Positions 1 to 11,387 of a stretch of DNA of 64,000 nucleotides are shown piece after piece. Origin of the DNA: Arion vulgaris (lineage: Eukaryota > Mollusca > Gastropoda > Stylommatophora > Arionidae); the NCBI GenBank assembly GCA_020796225.1, contig CM036760.1, positions 4,396,501-4,460,500 of the forward strand. Direction: 5' to 3'. Numbering within the stretch: the stretch's first letter is position 1; every line of letters begins with the position of its first letter. The position numbers and the translations under genes are program-made. The notes under the pieces were generated by a model that saw only the letters and a program-made list of their open reading frames with translations, was not told the origin of the DNA and did not search any database.

Positions 1-3000
1 TAGTCAAACAGTTGTACATTTAGTTATGGTAGTACTATTACTATTATAGTGTGGATATAAGGATGATTTGTAGTCAAACAGTTGTACATTTAGTTATGGT
101 AGTACTATTACTATTATAGTGTGGATATAAGGATGATTTGTAGTCAAACAGTTGTACATTTAGTTATGGTAGTACTATTACTATTATAGTGTGGATATAA
201 GGATGATTTGTAGTCAAACAGTTGTACATTTAGTTATGGTAGTACTATTACTATTATAGTGTGGATATAAGGATGATTTGTAGTCAAACAGTTGTACATT
301 TAGTTATGGTAGTACTATTACTATATAGTGTGGATATAAGGATGATTTGTAGTCAAACAGTTGTACATTTAGTTATGGTAGTACTATTACTATTATAGTG
401 TGGATATAAGGATGATTTGTAGTCAAACAGTTGTACATTTAGTTATGGTAGTACTATTACTATTATAGTGTGGATATAAGGATGATTTGTAGTCAAACAG
501 TTGTACATTTAGTTATGGTAGTACTATTACTATTATAGTGTGGATATAAGGATGATTTGTAGTCAAACAGTTGTACATTTAGTTATGGTAGTACTATTAC
601 TATTATAGTGTGGATATAAGGATGATTTGTAGTCAAACAGTTGTACATTTAGTTATGGTAGTACTATTACTATTATAGTGTGGATATAAGGATGATTTGT
701 AGTCAAACAGTTGTACATTTAGTTATGGTAGTACTATTACTATTATAGTGTGGATATAAGGATGATTTGTAGTCAAACAGTTGTACATTTAGTTATGGTA
801 GTACTATTACTATTATAGTGTGGATATAAGGATGATTTGTAGTCAAACAGTTGTACATTTAGTTATGGTAGTACTATTACTATTATAGTGTGGATATAAG
901 GATGATTTGTAGTCAAACAGTTGTACATTTAGTTATGGTAGTACTATTACTATTATAGTGTGGATATAAGGATGATTTGTAGTCAAACAGTTGTACATTT
1001 AGTTATGGTAGTACTATTACTATATAGTGTGGATATAAGGATGATTTGTAGTCAAACAGTTGTACATTTAGTTATGGTAGTACTATTACTATTATAGTGT
1101 GGATATAAGGATGATTTGTAGTCAAACAGTTGTACATTTAGTTATGGTAGTACTATTACTATTATAGTGTGGATATAAGGATGATTTGTAGTCAAACAGT
1201 TGTACATTTAGTTATGGTAGTACTATTACTATTATAGTGTGGATATAAGGATGATTTGTAGTCAAACAGTTGTACATTTAGTTATGGTAGTACTATTACT
1301 ATTATAGTGTGGATATAAGGATGATTTGTAGTCAAACAGTTGTACATTTAGTTATGGTAGTACTATTACTATATAGTGTGGATATAAGGATGATTTGTAG
1401 TCAAACAGTTGTACATTTAGTTATGGTAGTACTATTACTATTATAGTGTGGATATAAGGATGATTTGTAGTCAAACAGTTGTACATTTAGTTATGGTAGT
1501 ACTATTACTATTATAGTGTGGATATAAGGATGATTTGTAGTCAAACAGTTGTACATTTAGTTATGGTAGTACTATTACTATTATAGTGTGGATATAAGGA
1601 TGATTTGTAGTCAAACAGTTGTACATTTAGTTATGGTAGTACTATTACTATTATAGTGTGGATATAAGGATGATTTGTAGTCAAACAGTTGTACATTTAG
1701 TTATGGTAGTACTATTACTATTATAGTGTGGATATAAGGATGATTTGTAGTCAAACAGTTGTACATTTAGTTATGGTAGTACTATTACTATATAGTGTGG
1801 ATATATGATGATTTGTAGTCAAACAGTTGTACATTTAGTTATGGTAGTACTATTACTATTATAGTGTGGATATAAGGATGATTTGTAGTCAAACAGTTGT
1901 ACATTTAGTTATGGTAGTACTATTACTATATAGTGTGGATATAAGGATGATTTGTAGTCAAACAGTTGTACATTTAGTTATGGTAGTACTATTACTATTA
2001 TAGTGTGGATATAAGGATGATTTGTAGTCAAACAGTTGTACATTTAGTTATGGTAGTACTATTACTATTATAGTGTGGATATAAGGATGATTTGTAGTCA
2101 AACAGTTGTACATTTAGTTATGGTAGTACTATTACTATTATAGTGTGGATATAAGGATGATTTGTAGTCAAACAGTTGTACATTTAGTTATGGTAGTACT
2201 ATTACTATTATAGTGTGGATATAAGGATGATTTGTAGTCAAACAGTTGTACATTTAGTTATGGTAGTACTATTACTATTATAGTGTGGATATAAGGATGA
2301 TTTGTAGTCAAACAGTTGTACATTTAGTTATGGTAGTACTATTACTATTATAGTGTGGATATAAGGATGATTTGTAGTCAAACAGTTGTACATTTAGTTA
2401 TGGTAGTACTATTACTATTATAGTGTGGATATAAGGATGATTTGTAGTCAAACAGTTGTACATTTAGTTATGGTAGTACTATTACTATTATAGTGTGGAT
2501 ATAAGGATGATTTGTAGTCAAACAGTTGTACATTTAGTTATGGTAGTACTATTACTATTATAGTGTGGATATAAGGATGATTTGTAGTCAAACAGTTGTA
2601 CATTTAGTTATGGTAGTACTATTACTATTATAGTGTGGATATAAGGATGATTTGTAGTCAAACAGTTGTACATTTAGTTATGGTAGTACTATTACTATTA
2701 TAGTGTGGATATAAGGATGATTTGTAGTCAAACAGTTGTACATTTAGTTATGGTAGTACTATTACTATATAGTGTGGATATAAGGATGATTTGTAGTCAA
2801 ACAGTTGTACATTTAGTTATGGTAGTACTATTACTATTATAGTGTGGATATAAGGATGATTTGTAGTCAAACAGTTGTACATTTAGTTATGGTAGTACTA
2901 TTACTATTATAGTGTGGATATAAGGATGATTTGTAGTCAAACAGTTGTACATTTAGTTATGGTAGTACTATTACTATTATAGTGTGGATATAAGGATGAT

Positions 3001-4866
3001 TTGTAGTCAAACAGTTGTACATTTAGTTATGGTAGTACTATTACTATATAGTGTGGATATAAGGATGATTTGTAGTCAAACAGTTGTACATTTAGTTATG
3101 GTAGTACTATTACTATTATAGTGTGATATAGATGATTTGTAGTCAAACAGTTGTACATTTAGTTATGGTATACTATTATATATAGTGGATATAAGATATT
3201 TGATCAAACAGTTGACAAGTTATGGTAGTACATTACTATATAGTGGATATAAGGATGATGTAGTCAAACAGTTGTACATTTAGTTATGGTGTACATTACT
3301 ATTATAGTGGATATAAGGATGATTTGTAGTCAAACAGTTGTACATTTAGTTATGGTAGTACTATTACTATATATGTGGATAAAGGATGATTTGTAGTCAA
3401 ACAGTGTACATTTAGTTATGGTAGTACTATTACTATTATAGTGTGGATATAGGATGATTTTAGTCAAACAGTTGACATTTATTAGTAGTACTATACTATT
3501 ATATGTGGATATAAGGATTGTAGTAAACAGTTGTACATTTAGTATGGTAGTACTATACTAATAGTGTGGATATAGGATATTTTAGTCAAACAGTTGTACA
3601 TTTAGTTATGGTAGTACTATTACTATTATAGTGTGGATATAAGGATGATTTGTAGTCAAACAGTTGTACATTTAGTTATGGTAGTACATTACGTATAAGG
3701 TGGATATAAGGATGATTTGTAGTCAAACAGTTGTACATTTAGTTATGAGTAGTACTTATTACTATATAGTGTGGATATAAGGGATGTTTGACAGTCAAAC
3801 AGTTGTACATTTAGTTATGGTAGTACTATTACTATTATAGTTGGCATATAGATGATTCAGTCAAACAGTGACATTTAGTGGTGTATACATACATGTGTGA
3901 ATAAGGATGATTGTGTCAAACAGTTGTCATTTAGTTATGGTAGTACTTTACTTTATGAGTGGGATATAAGGATGATTTGTAGTCAACAGTTGTACATTTA
4001 GTTATGTATACTATTACTATTATAGTGTGGATATAAGGATGATTTGTAGTCAAACAGTTGTACATTTAGTTATGGTAGTACTATTACTATTATAGTGTGG
4101 ATATAAGGATGATTTGTAGTCAAACAGTTGTACATTTAGTTATGGTAGTACTATTACTATTATAGTGTGGATATAAGGATGATTTGTAGTCAAACAGTTG
4201 TACATTTAGTTATGGTAGTACTATTACTATTATAGTGTGGATATAAGGATTTTGTATCAAACAGTTGTACATTTGGTTATGGTAGTACTATTACTATTAT
4301 AGTGTGGATATAAGGATGATTTGTAGTCAAACAGTTGTACATTTAGTTATGGTAGTACTATTACTATTATAGTGTGGATATAAGGATGATTTGTAGTCAA
4401 ACAGTTGTACATTTAGTTATGGTAGTACTATTACTATTATAGTTGGATATAGGATGATTTGTAGTCAAACAGTTGTACTTTAGTTATGGTAGTACTATTA
4501 CTATATAGTGTGGATATAAGGATGATTTGTAGTCAAACAGTTGTACATTTAGTTATGGTAGTACTATTACTATTATAGTGTGGATATAAGGATGATTTGT
4601 AGTCAAACAGTTGTACATTTAGTTATGGTAGTACTATTACTATATAGTGTGGATATAAGGATGATTTGTAGTCAAACAGTTGTACATTTAGTTATGGTAG
4701 TACTATTACTATTATAGTGTGGATATAAGGATGATTTGTAGTCAAACAGTTTGTACATTTGATTGTGGTAGTACTATTACTATTATAGTGTGGATATAAG
4801 GATGATTTGTAGTCAAACAGTTGTACATTTAGTTATGGTAGTACTATTACTATTATAGTGTGGATA
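1..4866. repeat. 70-bp satellite array, about 69 copies
   Basis: Head-to-tail copies of a 70-bp AT-rich unit beginning tagtcaaacagttgtacatt and ending ggatgatttg. Most copies are identical; a 69-bp variant lacks one t in the ctattatagtg segment and recurs irregularly (near 320, 1020, 1370, 1790, 1930, 2765, 3045). A patch at about 3120-4010 is full of 1-3 base losses, after which the perfect unit resumes. The array runs off the left edge and stops abruptly at a LINE fragment at 4866. No coding sense was found and I could not derive the unit from any element in the window. Confidence 0.97.
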
Positions 4867-4940
4867 TCATTAAAGTAAATGGAACAAGACTAAAACAAGT
4901 ACATCAATTTAAATACACTAGAACCCTGATATTATTATAT
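4866..4940 (+). mobile_element. LINE-A reverse transcriptase fragment
   Basis: Directly after the satellite, the + strand encodes VNGTRLKQVHQFKY, the segment preceding the ITSDGRC motif in the C-terminal half of non-LTR reverse transcriptases. The same segment is at about 48306-48350 (VNGTELRQAQQFKY). Only some 25 codons survive; the next bases no longer match the family. Confidence 0.7.
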
Positions 4941-4964
4941 AGTAGACATCACACTACATGTTTT

Positions 4965-5140
4965 GATGCTTTTAGGCGGTGTAGACGTAAAGGAGAAGGG
5001 GACATGAAACTGGAAATTAATGGTCCCATGGCTAGTGCAGTCATCGCGAAACAGGTTATTTTTTTATGCCCTCAACCCAACAAAAAGCGTATTAGCCTTT
5101 CCATAGATTGAACCCGGATCTCTCGAATGAGAGTAACTGG
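4965..5140. repeat. Dispersed repeat R3, copy 1
   Basis: The segment from ggcggtgtagacgtaaagg through the stretch around atgcagtcatcgcg and atgccc..caac to the attgaacccggatc region resembles 26255-26440, where the same landmarks occur in the same order. The end has a tRNA-like B-box flavour (ttgaacccgg), so it may be a decayed SINE in minus orientation. Only two copies are present here; the family is not recognised. Confidence 0.5.
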
Positions 5141-5189
5141 CTCAAATCTACCTGACAAGAAGCTCTTCATATGGTAGATACATGTTCCA

Positions 5190-5380
5190 AGTCAAATGTG
5201 GTGTAGCTAGACAAGAACACTATGCTGGTAGCTAAAGAACAGTAAACCAACAAAGAATCGGTGTCGTTTGTGGCCAAACGCTACGAGACATCCCGAGGAG
5301 GAGATTGGAGCACTTATGGTCTAATTGGTTCGATGTGCAGGGATGTTTCGATGTGCAGTCATGTTACGATGAGTTCTTCA
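5190..5380 (+). repeat. Dispersed repeat R2, copy 1
   Basis: It shares the ordered landmarks tatgctggtag, agtaaaccaacaaag, ccacacgct-like, gaggaggagat.ggagcac and ttcgatgtgcag with 39440-39870, and its 3' portion with 13500-13590. The element is not identified. Its 3' end is the source of the array at 13.5-14.3 kb. Confidence 0.6.
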
Positions 5381-5383
5381 TTT

Positions 5384-5516
5384 GCCGTCACACTTCTACC
5401 GGGTTGTTGCCCAGTGTCGTCACACTTCTATCGGGTTGTTGCCCGGTGTCGTTACACTTCTACCGGATTATTGCCCAGTGTCTTCACACTTCTATCGGGT
5501 TGTTGCCCAGTGTCGT
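5384..5516. repeat. 32-bp minisatellite, 4 copies
   Basis: Four consecutive copies of a 32-bp unit, cgtcacacttctaccgggtt followed by gttgcccagtgt, with a few transitions (accggg/atcggg, gttgtt/attatt). The unit length is not a multiple of three, so the short ORFs across it are by-products. Confidence 0.9.
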
Positions 5517-6264
5517 AGTTTTCTGTTTTTGTCTTGCGCTGTTCTGGTGTCGTGGGTGATTGTTATTTTTTATCTTTGACATGATTATGCTATGCCATCT
5601 ATCTTTTTGTGGTCTTCCTCTCGCCTTCTTTCCTGATGTTCTGTTGTAGAAGACTTTGTATACTGTGGACTTTGGATGTATTCTTATTACGATAACTAAA
5701 CATAACTATTTGCATATGTTTGCTACTTGGTAATACTTTTACAAACAAAACACCACTTTATATTACCACATCTACCCAGTCATCTTGTAGCATTGTGTCA
5801 AAGTTCTGACTAATGCTCACGCTAATTTATTACAATTACTACATAATATATACAATGCTATCGTGCGGACAATCGCTCACATCCAGATCAAATCTCAACC
5901 AAAGTAATATCGAAAAATTACTGACATTCTGAATATGTTAAACATGTTTCTTTGTTGGAACTGTCATCAATATTTGTCGAGAGAAAGAGTAAATTGTATT
6001 CATTTAAACACGAACATCACTAATAACAAGCCGAGCAGTATTTCGAATTAATTAATATGCCCGTATCTCATAGAAGCCATAATGCGTTAGTCTTCTGATT
6101 CATTCGAGATGGGGGCAAGTGGGTTTAGAACTGAGATATCATAGAATAACTAGTGCAATAGATTCACAATAAAGATAAAACTCAGTAAACCTTGTCTATA
6201 CTATGGTATTGCTCTTCCCTGTTCCGTTTCTGGCTTGGGAGGTTCACAGATGCTTGGAAGAGGC

Positions 6265-6610
6265 ATGGTCGTCTATATGTCTAAATAGTTATGTCGTTGT
6301 GTTACGTTTGGGGTCGTGGGTTCCAATCCGAACCACACCGTTCTGTTCGCGATTGCATTTTTTCCAGAGATTTCTTAGGGTTTTATCCGCCGCTACTGAG
6401 TTTGTGTCTTCTCCTTTGCGATCGCTATTTTGATGATTATACCGTTAGACGCATTCTTATGATGAAGTCGACTGTTGTCGCGCAGCAGTGTGGCGTGCGT
6501 TTTCTATGTATAGGGACCAAGCCAAATGGGGTAAAACATAATGAAGTTTATACCCTTTGTCTATATCCTTTGGAATGTGGCAATAGCAGTTCTTTCTATG
6601 CTGTCCAGAT
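6265..6610 (+). mobile_element. Degenerate tRNA-derived SINE, family S3
   Basis: An old copy of S3: a B-box-like segment tcgtgggttccaatccg is followed by the S3 body landmarks ccgttctgttcgcg, tgcattttttccag, ggcgtgcg and the end ccaaatggggtaaaac. The A-box half is badly decayed. Better copies lie at 43503-43810 and 50772-51012. It sits in the SALL intron in the sense orientation. Confidence 0.65.
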
Positions 6611-7069
6611 GTTTAATTTTGAAGACAGTTTCTAGCGATCTTTGTTTATATCTCACGCCTTTTTCTACAAAAGACAATACCAACATGAACAACACACACA
6701 ATTTGAACATCCATTAATATCGTCTTGTAAATCACGTCAAGGAAACGGAAATATTTTGGTCGTACTCAATGTCACAGAGAGCAATACTGGATGAGGGCGT
6801 GTTTTCCACAAGACAACTTACGTCTAAGAAGCACTTGGTCTCACGTTCATATTTCACCGGATTTTTGTCAAACCATAACAGTTCTCATACCAACCCAGAC
6901 TACTAGTCCCAAACAAACACTATGAAGTAAATGTGGTGATATGTTAAACCACATTCCCCACCGTGAACCGTTGGTCAAAGAAAAATACTGACTAAATACT
7001 ACATTACTAAGAATTTCACATGGTATTATATTTATTCTTAAGTATAGATGTGATTCCTTTCAGAAAGCA

Positions 7070-7330
7070 ATGACAAACTACTGAACGTATAAGTGGTGCC
7101 TACAAATTCGAAGACTCTTACTGTGGCTGATGGCAACGTCTTGTATAGGATTTGCCCGATTTCCATTGCTGGGTGTTGAAATGAACATCGTGGCATATCT
7201 TTTACAGGACTTAGCCATCAACCACAGTAAACGAATTGCTTCAAACTTGTCCACTGCGTAGTTTGAACCAGATACGCTTGGGTTGTGATCAAGCTCACTA
7301 CCGCTTGAGCTATAGATGATCACAAGACAT
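7070..7330 (-). mobile_element. tRNA-derived SINE, family S1
   Basis: Read on the minus strand it opens with a tRNA-like head (tagctcaagcggtagtgagc as A box, ggttcaaac as B box). The body runs through the landmarks cagaaagcaatg and ctactgaacgtataagtgg, although here the downstream body is rearranged to the left edge. Copies of the same family lie at 21715-21985 and 41157-41400. It sits antisense in the intron, about 120 bp before the SALL splice acceptor. Confidence 0.75.
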
Positions 7331-7437
7331 GCTGGGTATTACAAGATCAATTTACATAAACTAATGCAAAAATGTCATGTTATTTACTATTTAGTAAGTA
7401 AACCAAACAAACTATCGCAGTTTTACATCAAGTATTA

Positions 7438-7453
7438 ATTTTTTTCCTTTCAG
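7438..7453 (+). other. Splice acceptor of the SALL exon
   Basis: A pyrimidine-rich run (atttttttcctttcag) ends in AG at 7452-7453. The first exon base is 7454 and the reading frame continues ..GA GAA CGT CCA, i.e. the second and third bases of a Gly codon then ERPF. The intron is therefore phase 1 and cuts the TGERPF linker between two C2H2 fingers. Confidence 0.85.
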
Positions 7454-10400
7454 GAGAACGTCCATTTAAATGCAACATCTGCGGCAACCGCTTCTCCACA
7501 AAAGGAAACCTCAAGGTCCACTTTGAACGGCACAAGGCCAAGTATCCGCATATCAAGATGGATGCTACACCTGTTCCTGAACACCTTGACAGACAGCCAC
7601 ATTTGATGCCCAACTTTTCTCCCACACCCATTCCACCTTCCGTGCCGTTACCTTCTCCAGTGTCTCGTCTGCCCATTCCGTCTGTACATCATGGACCACC
7701 TCCTTCTCCCAGTCATATGCATTCATCACATCCACCACCATTTCCTCATGGATTTGGAGGAACGTTCTTTTCATCTGTAGATCCAGGACTATCTCCATTT
7801 GGACTAATGCCGCCACCCCGAGAGAACACGATGCCATTTTCACTTCCTCTGAGTTTGTCCTTGGCATCACCTTTAGGTATGCCGATGCCATTAAGCAGAG
7901 ACAGCTTAGTCCGCAGGGGAAACACCACCAAAGCTCAATATGGGATCAGTTGAAACAAGTGTAATACGATCACCACGAAAGGAAAGCCCATTAAGCATCA
8001 ACCGCGATATGTCTCCTACCGATTTCAGAAGATCTGCAATACATCGCCACTCTATTCATGGCCATAATTTTCACTATTATCATCCCCCTCATCCTGATCT
8101 TCACCAGAGACATCACAGTGTTATGTCAGACAATTGTAAAAGTGATGATAACCACGAGAGTAGGGAAGATATAGAAAAGGAACGTGAGGATTCAGAAATT
8201 CGACGTTCGCGAAGTCGTCACGAATCTATGGAAAGCAGAAGTCCGTCACCACTACCTCGGAAGACTTTTACAACACCAATCTCGACACAGTCTGGCATGA
8301 CCAGCTCATCCCCACCGCAACTGTCTCGACCATCATCATCCTCACATAGTCCGCGCCAGTCTCCTGCCTCTGTTATCAGCTGGGCATCTCTAGCATCGTC
8401 ACAAGCTACACTGCTTCCAAGTCATCATCCTACACTTTTCCCACATCACCACCTACATCCGGGGTTTCCAGGCCTTAATCTTCATATGCCTGGTAATCCT
8501 GTTTCATTTTCCCTTCACCCACCCTTATCATCTGTTCTACCAATGCCTGGCCCAAGACTAAATGGTCATTCCCCATTTCTCCCACCTCCCCACCACCTCT
8601 CCCCACACATTTCTCCCCTCCTGGAGAGGGATCGATGTTCGAAATTCAATACTGCCAACTAAAACTATCGATCCATCAGAGAATTTAGAGCAGTATATGG
8701 AAGTTCAAAAATCAGAAACTTCTAAATTGGAAGCTCTAGTAAAAAATATTGAGCAAAAAATCACAGACCCGAACCAGTGCGTTGTCTGTCACAGGGTATT
8801 GAGCTGCAAATCAGCGTTGCAAATGCACTATCGAATACATACAGGGGAGCGACCATTCAAGTGTAAAATTTGCGGCAGGTCTTTTACCACTAAAGGGAAT
8901 CTTAAAACACACATGGGCGTACATAGAGCTAAACCAGCTTTGAGAATGATGCACCAGTGCCCGGTGTGTCACAAACAGTTTACCAACGTCCTAGTCTTAC
9001 AACAACATATTCGAGCTCATACTGGGTCCATGCAGCACCTACCACACTTACCACTTTTACCTTCTCATATGAACTGGGCACATCGACCACCGTTTGGTCT
9101 CAATCGCCATCATCCGTACCTACCTCCAATGCATCACGATTCACGATCTTTAGATATGTCAGGAGTTCCCAACTTCTCGCCTTTCCACAGGGAAAGATCA
9201 CACAGCATGGGCAGTGAACACAAAGATACGGCATCGGGGAAAGAGAAAGATAGAAAATTAGAAAATACAACAGAGAAGGATCAAGATAGACATTCAGAAG
9301 AAGAAGAAGAAGAGGTGTGCAATAATGAAAACACATCGAGACCTCATTCACGAAATAGTGAAGACAGTGATGACAAAATGCATATCACTACCAAAGCAAC
9401 TGAGATGCCCATGACAGGATATGTTGCAATAACCTTACCTTTACAAAGCCTGAATACGAGTCGGCGTTTTTACCACCAGCTTTTGGCAACACTCCTTTTG
9501 ATGCACCTTTAGCAGCTCTTGAAGAAAGAGTTAAAGCTATTGACAGTCAGTTATCGCAGACCTCCTTCGAGAAGTTTCGCAATAGTATGGGTCTTGATTC
9601 TGCCTTTTTTCCAAACTCATCTGGTTTGTCTAAAGGGGACAAGAACTCCGAATATGGATCTGAGCCTGCAAGTAAACCCGAGAGTCCAGTATCTGGGGGA
9701 GACATACCTCCGTATGGATTTCCAATGCTTGGCGGCTTTGATCGTAATGCTACCACCTGTGACATTTGCTTGAAGACATTTGCATGTAAAAGCGCGTTGG
9801 ATATACATTACCGTAGCCACACAAAGTTAAAACCTTTTGAGTGTGATGTTTGTGATCGACATTTTAGCACTAGAGGTAATCTCAAACAACATATGCTGAC
9901 ACATAAGATGAGAGATATACCTGGCTCCGAGTATGACAACATTAACAATGACCAAAATGGAGACGAAGATCATACAGGAAAGGACTGTGTTGACGAAGAT
10001 GATGACGATGATGAGCTTCCCAATGAAGATTACCCATTTGAAGAAGATGATTTCGATGATGAAGATCTCGATCCTGATATGGATGAAGACGATGAAGATC
10101 TTGGGAATATGACGGATGAACCATCAGATGAAGTTTCATCGCTGCCAAAATCTCAGGACGACTTTCACGAAGACAACAATAATGTCTCAAACTTTCAGAA
10201 CCATAACGGAGACGAAGGAAATGATGCATGCGATGAAGGTTCTGCTACAGAGGCTGATGTTGTATCAACAAATTCTATTCACAGTAAATCCGATTTCCAG
10301 ACAAATCACGCTGATCGTACATCTTCATCATCACCAACCCAAGCTCTACACTCACCCAAATCAAATGCTAATACACCTACTGTAGTCAGAACACCCAGTA

Positions 10401-11387
10401 CACAGGGACAAAGAACGCATACAAGTGGATCCTCTGGTTCTTCATCAAGTAACCACAGTGGAGTAAGTCCTATTACAAGACGCCCGAACGGACCAAAGCA
10501 CCCAAAGCATGACGTGTATGAAACCATTTTCTTCAGCAAGCGCATTACAGATACATACCAGAACTCATACAGGAGACAAACCGTTTAAATGTACAGTATG
10601 TAGCAAAGCTTTTACAACCAGGGGTAACCTTAAAGTCCACATGGGCACCCACATGTGGAACAACAGTCCATCACGACGAGGACGTCGAATGTCTATAGAA
10701 CCCCCTTTCTTGCTTTCCCATGTGAAAGAAACTGGTTTTATGCCAACAGGTTTCGCACCACGACCACCACTAGACTTCTATTACCAATATCCATTACCAA
10801 TGATGAATGGCCCAGATTCAAAAATGAACGAAATATCAGTCATTCAGAACCTTACTGGTGGAATGCCATCACTTCCTCCAATGCCACCACATCTCATGCA
10901 AGGATTTCTGACAAAGGAAAGCTCCAAGCAGATCACAGACTCCAGAACTACCTCGGAATTTGGTGAAACTAGGGAACATTCAGACAGAAAGCCATTAACC
11001 GGTGAGCTAGATCTCAGTGTGAAAATTTCATCAATCAAAGATGTATCTCCATCACGATCAACAACATCTACACCTCTATCATCTCTGTCGTTGTCAGTTC
11101 AACCTACAACGTCAGCTATGTCATTGACCTCATCCAATACCCCATCTCCTAGCAACAATAAAGAGAACAGTAGCGTTGCAGCTTTAGACCTTCGAAACTT
11201 AAGAGCTGCTCCATGGTTATGGAGTGGATTTCCTTGTCACCACTGTGGACAACTATTCCCTATACAAGACTCGCTGGAGCACCACATCAGGGCACATCAT
11301 CTTGGTAGTAAAACCGAGGCACCAGCTCACAAACACTCAACAACTGAATCACACCCGCCACCTCCACCTAAGGCGCTACTGGCGTGA
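7454..11387 (+). CDS. sall: Spalt/SALL-like zinc-finger transcription factor, 3' coding part, with four frameshifts
   Basis: SALL proteins are nuclear C2H2 factors that bind AT-rich DNA and mostly repress transcription in development. Segments: 7454-~7918 (finger [21 protein letters not shown], then the KYPH..MD..PVPEHLD signature); ~7919-~8640 (Pro/His/Ser-rich linker); ~8640-~9430 (SETSKL motif, finger pair 8778-8840 and 8862-8924, third finger 8958-9020); ~9430-~10515 (finger pair 9758-9820 and 9842-9904, then an acidic stretch); ~10515-11387 (finger pair 10515-10652 with [19 protein letters not shown] and GTHMWN..SRRGRR, then a last C2H2 finger 11235-11297 and TGA). The triplet plus pairs with these spacers are specific to the SALL family. 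Frames change near 7915, 8620, 9430 and 10515; conservation continues on both sides and no other stops occur, so assembly indels are likelier than a pseudogene. The N-terminal part is outside the window. Confidence 0.93.

Larger units (their letters stand above)
4867..7453 (+). other. Intron sequence upstream of the SALL exon
   Basis: This stretch lies between the satellite and the splice acceptor at 7453. Both strands were checked for the missing upstream SALL exon (first Cys pair of finger 1, Gln-rich region) and nothing resembling it was seen. It contains a LINE stub, copies of R3 and R2, a 32-bp minisatellite and two SINEs. Blocks 5520-6260 and 6640-7065 show no recognisable feature. Confidence 0.6.

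Noticed and set aside
1..4866. Centromeric satellite
   Set aside because: Only one block is visible, it lies in a gene intron, and nothing in the sequence indicates centromere function.
7565..10545. Antisense and out-of-frame ORFs over the SALL exon (e.g. 7565-7891, 9942-10229, 10306-10545 minus)
   Set aside because: Shadows of the conserved zinc-finger coding sequence.
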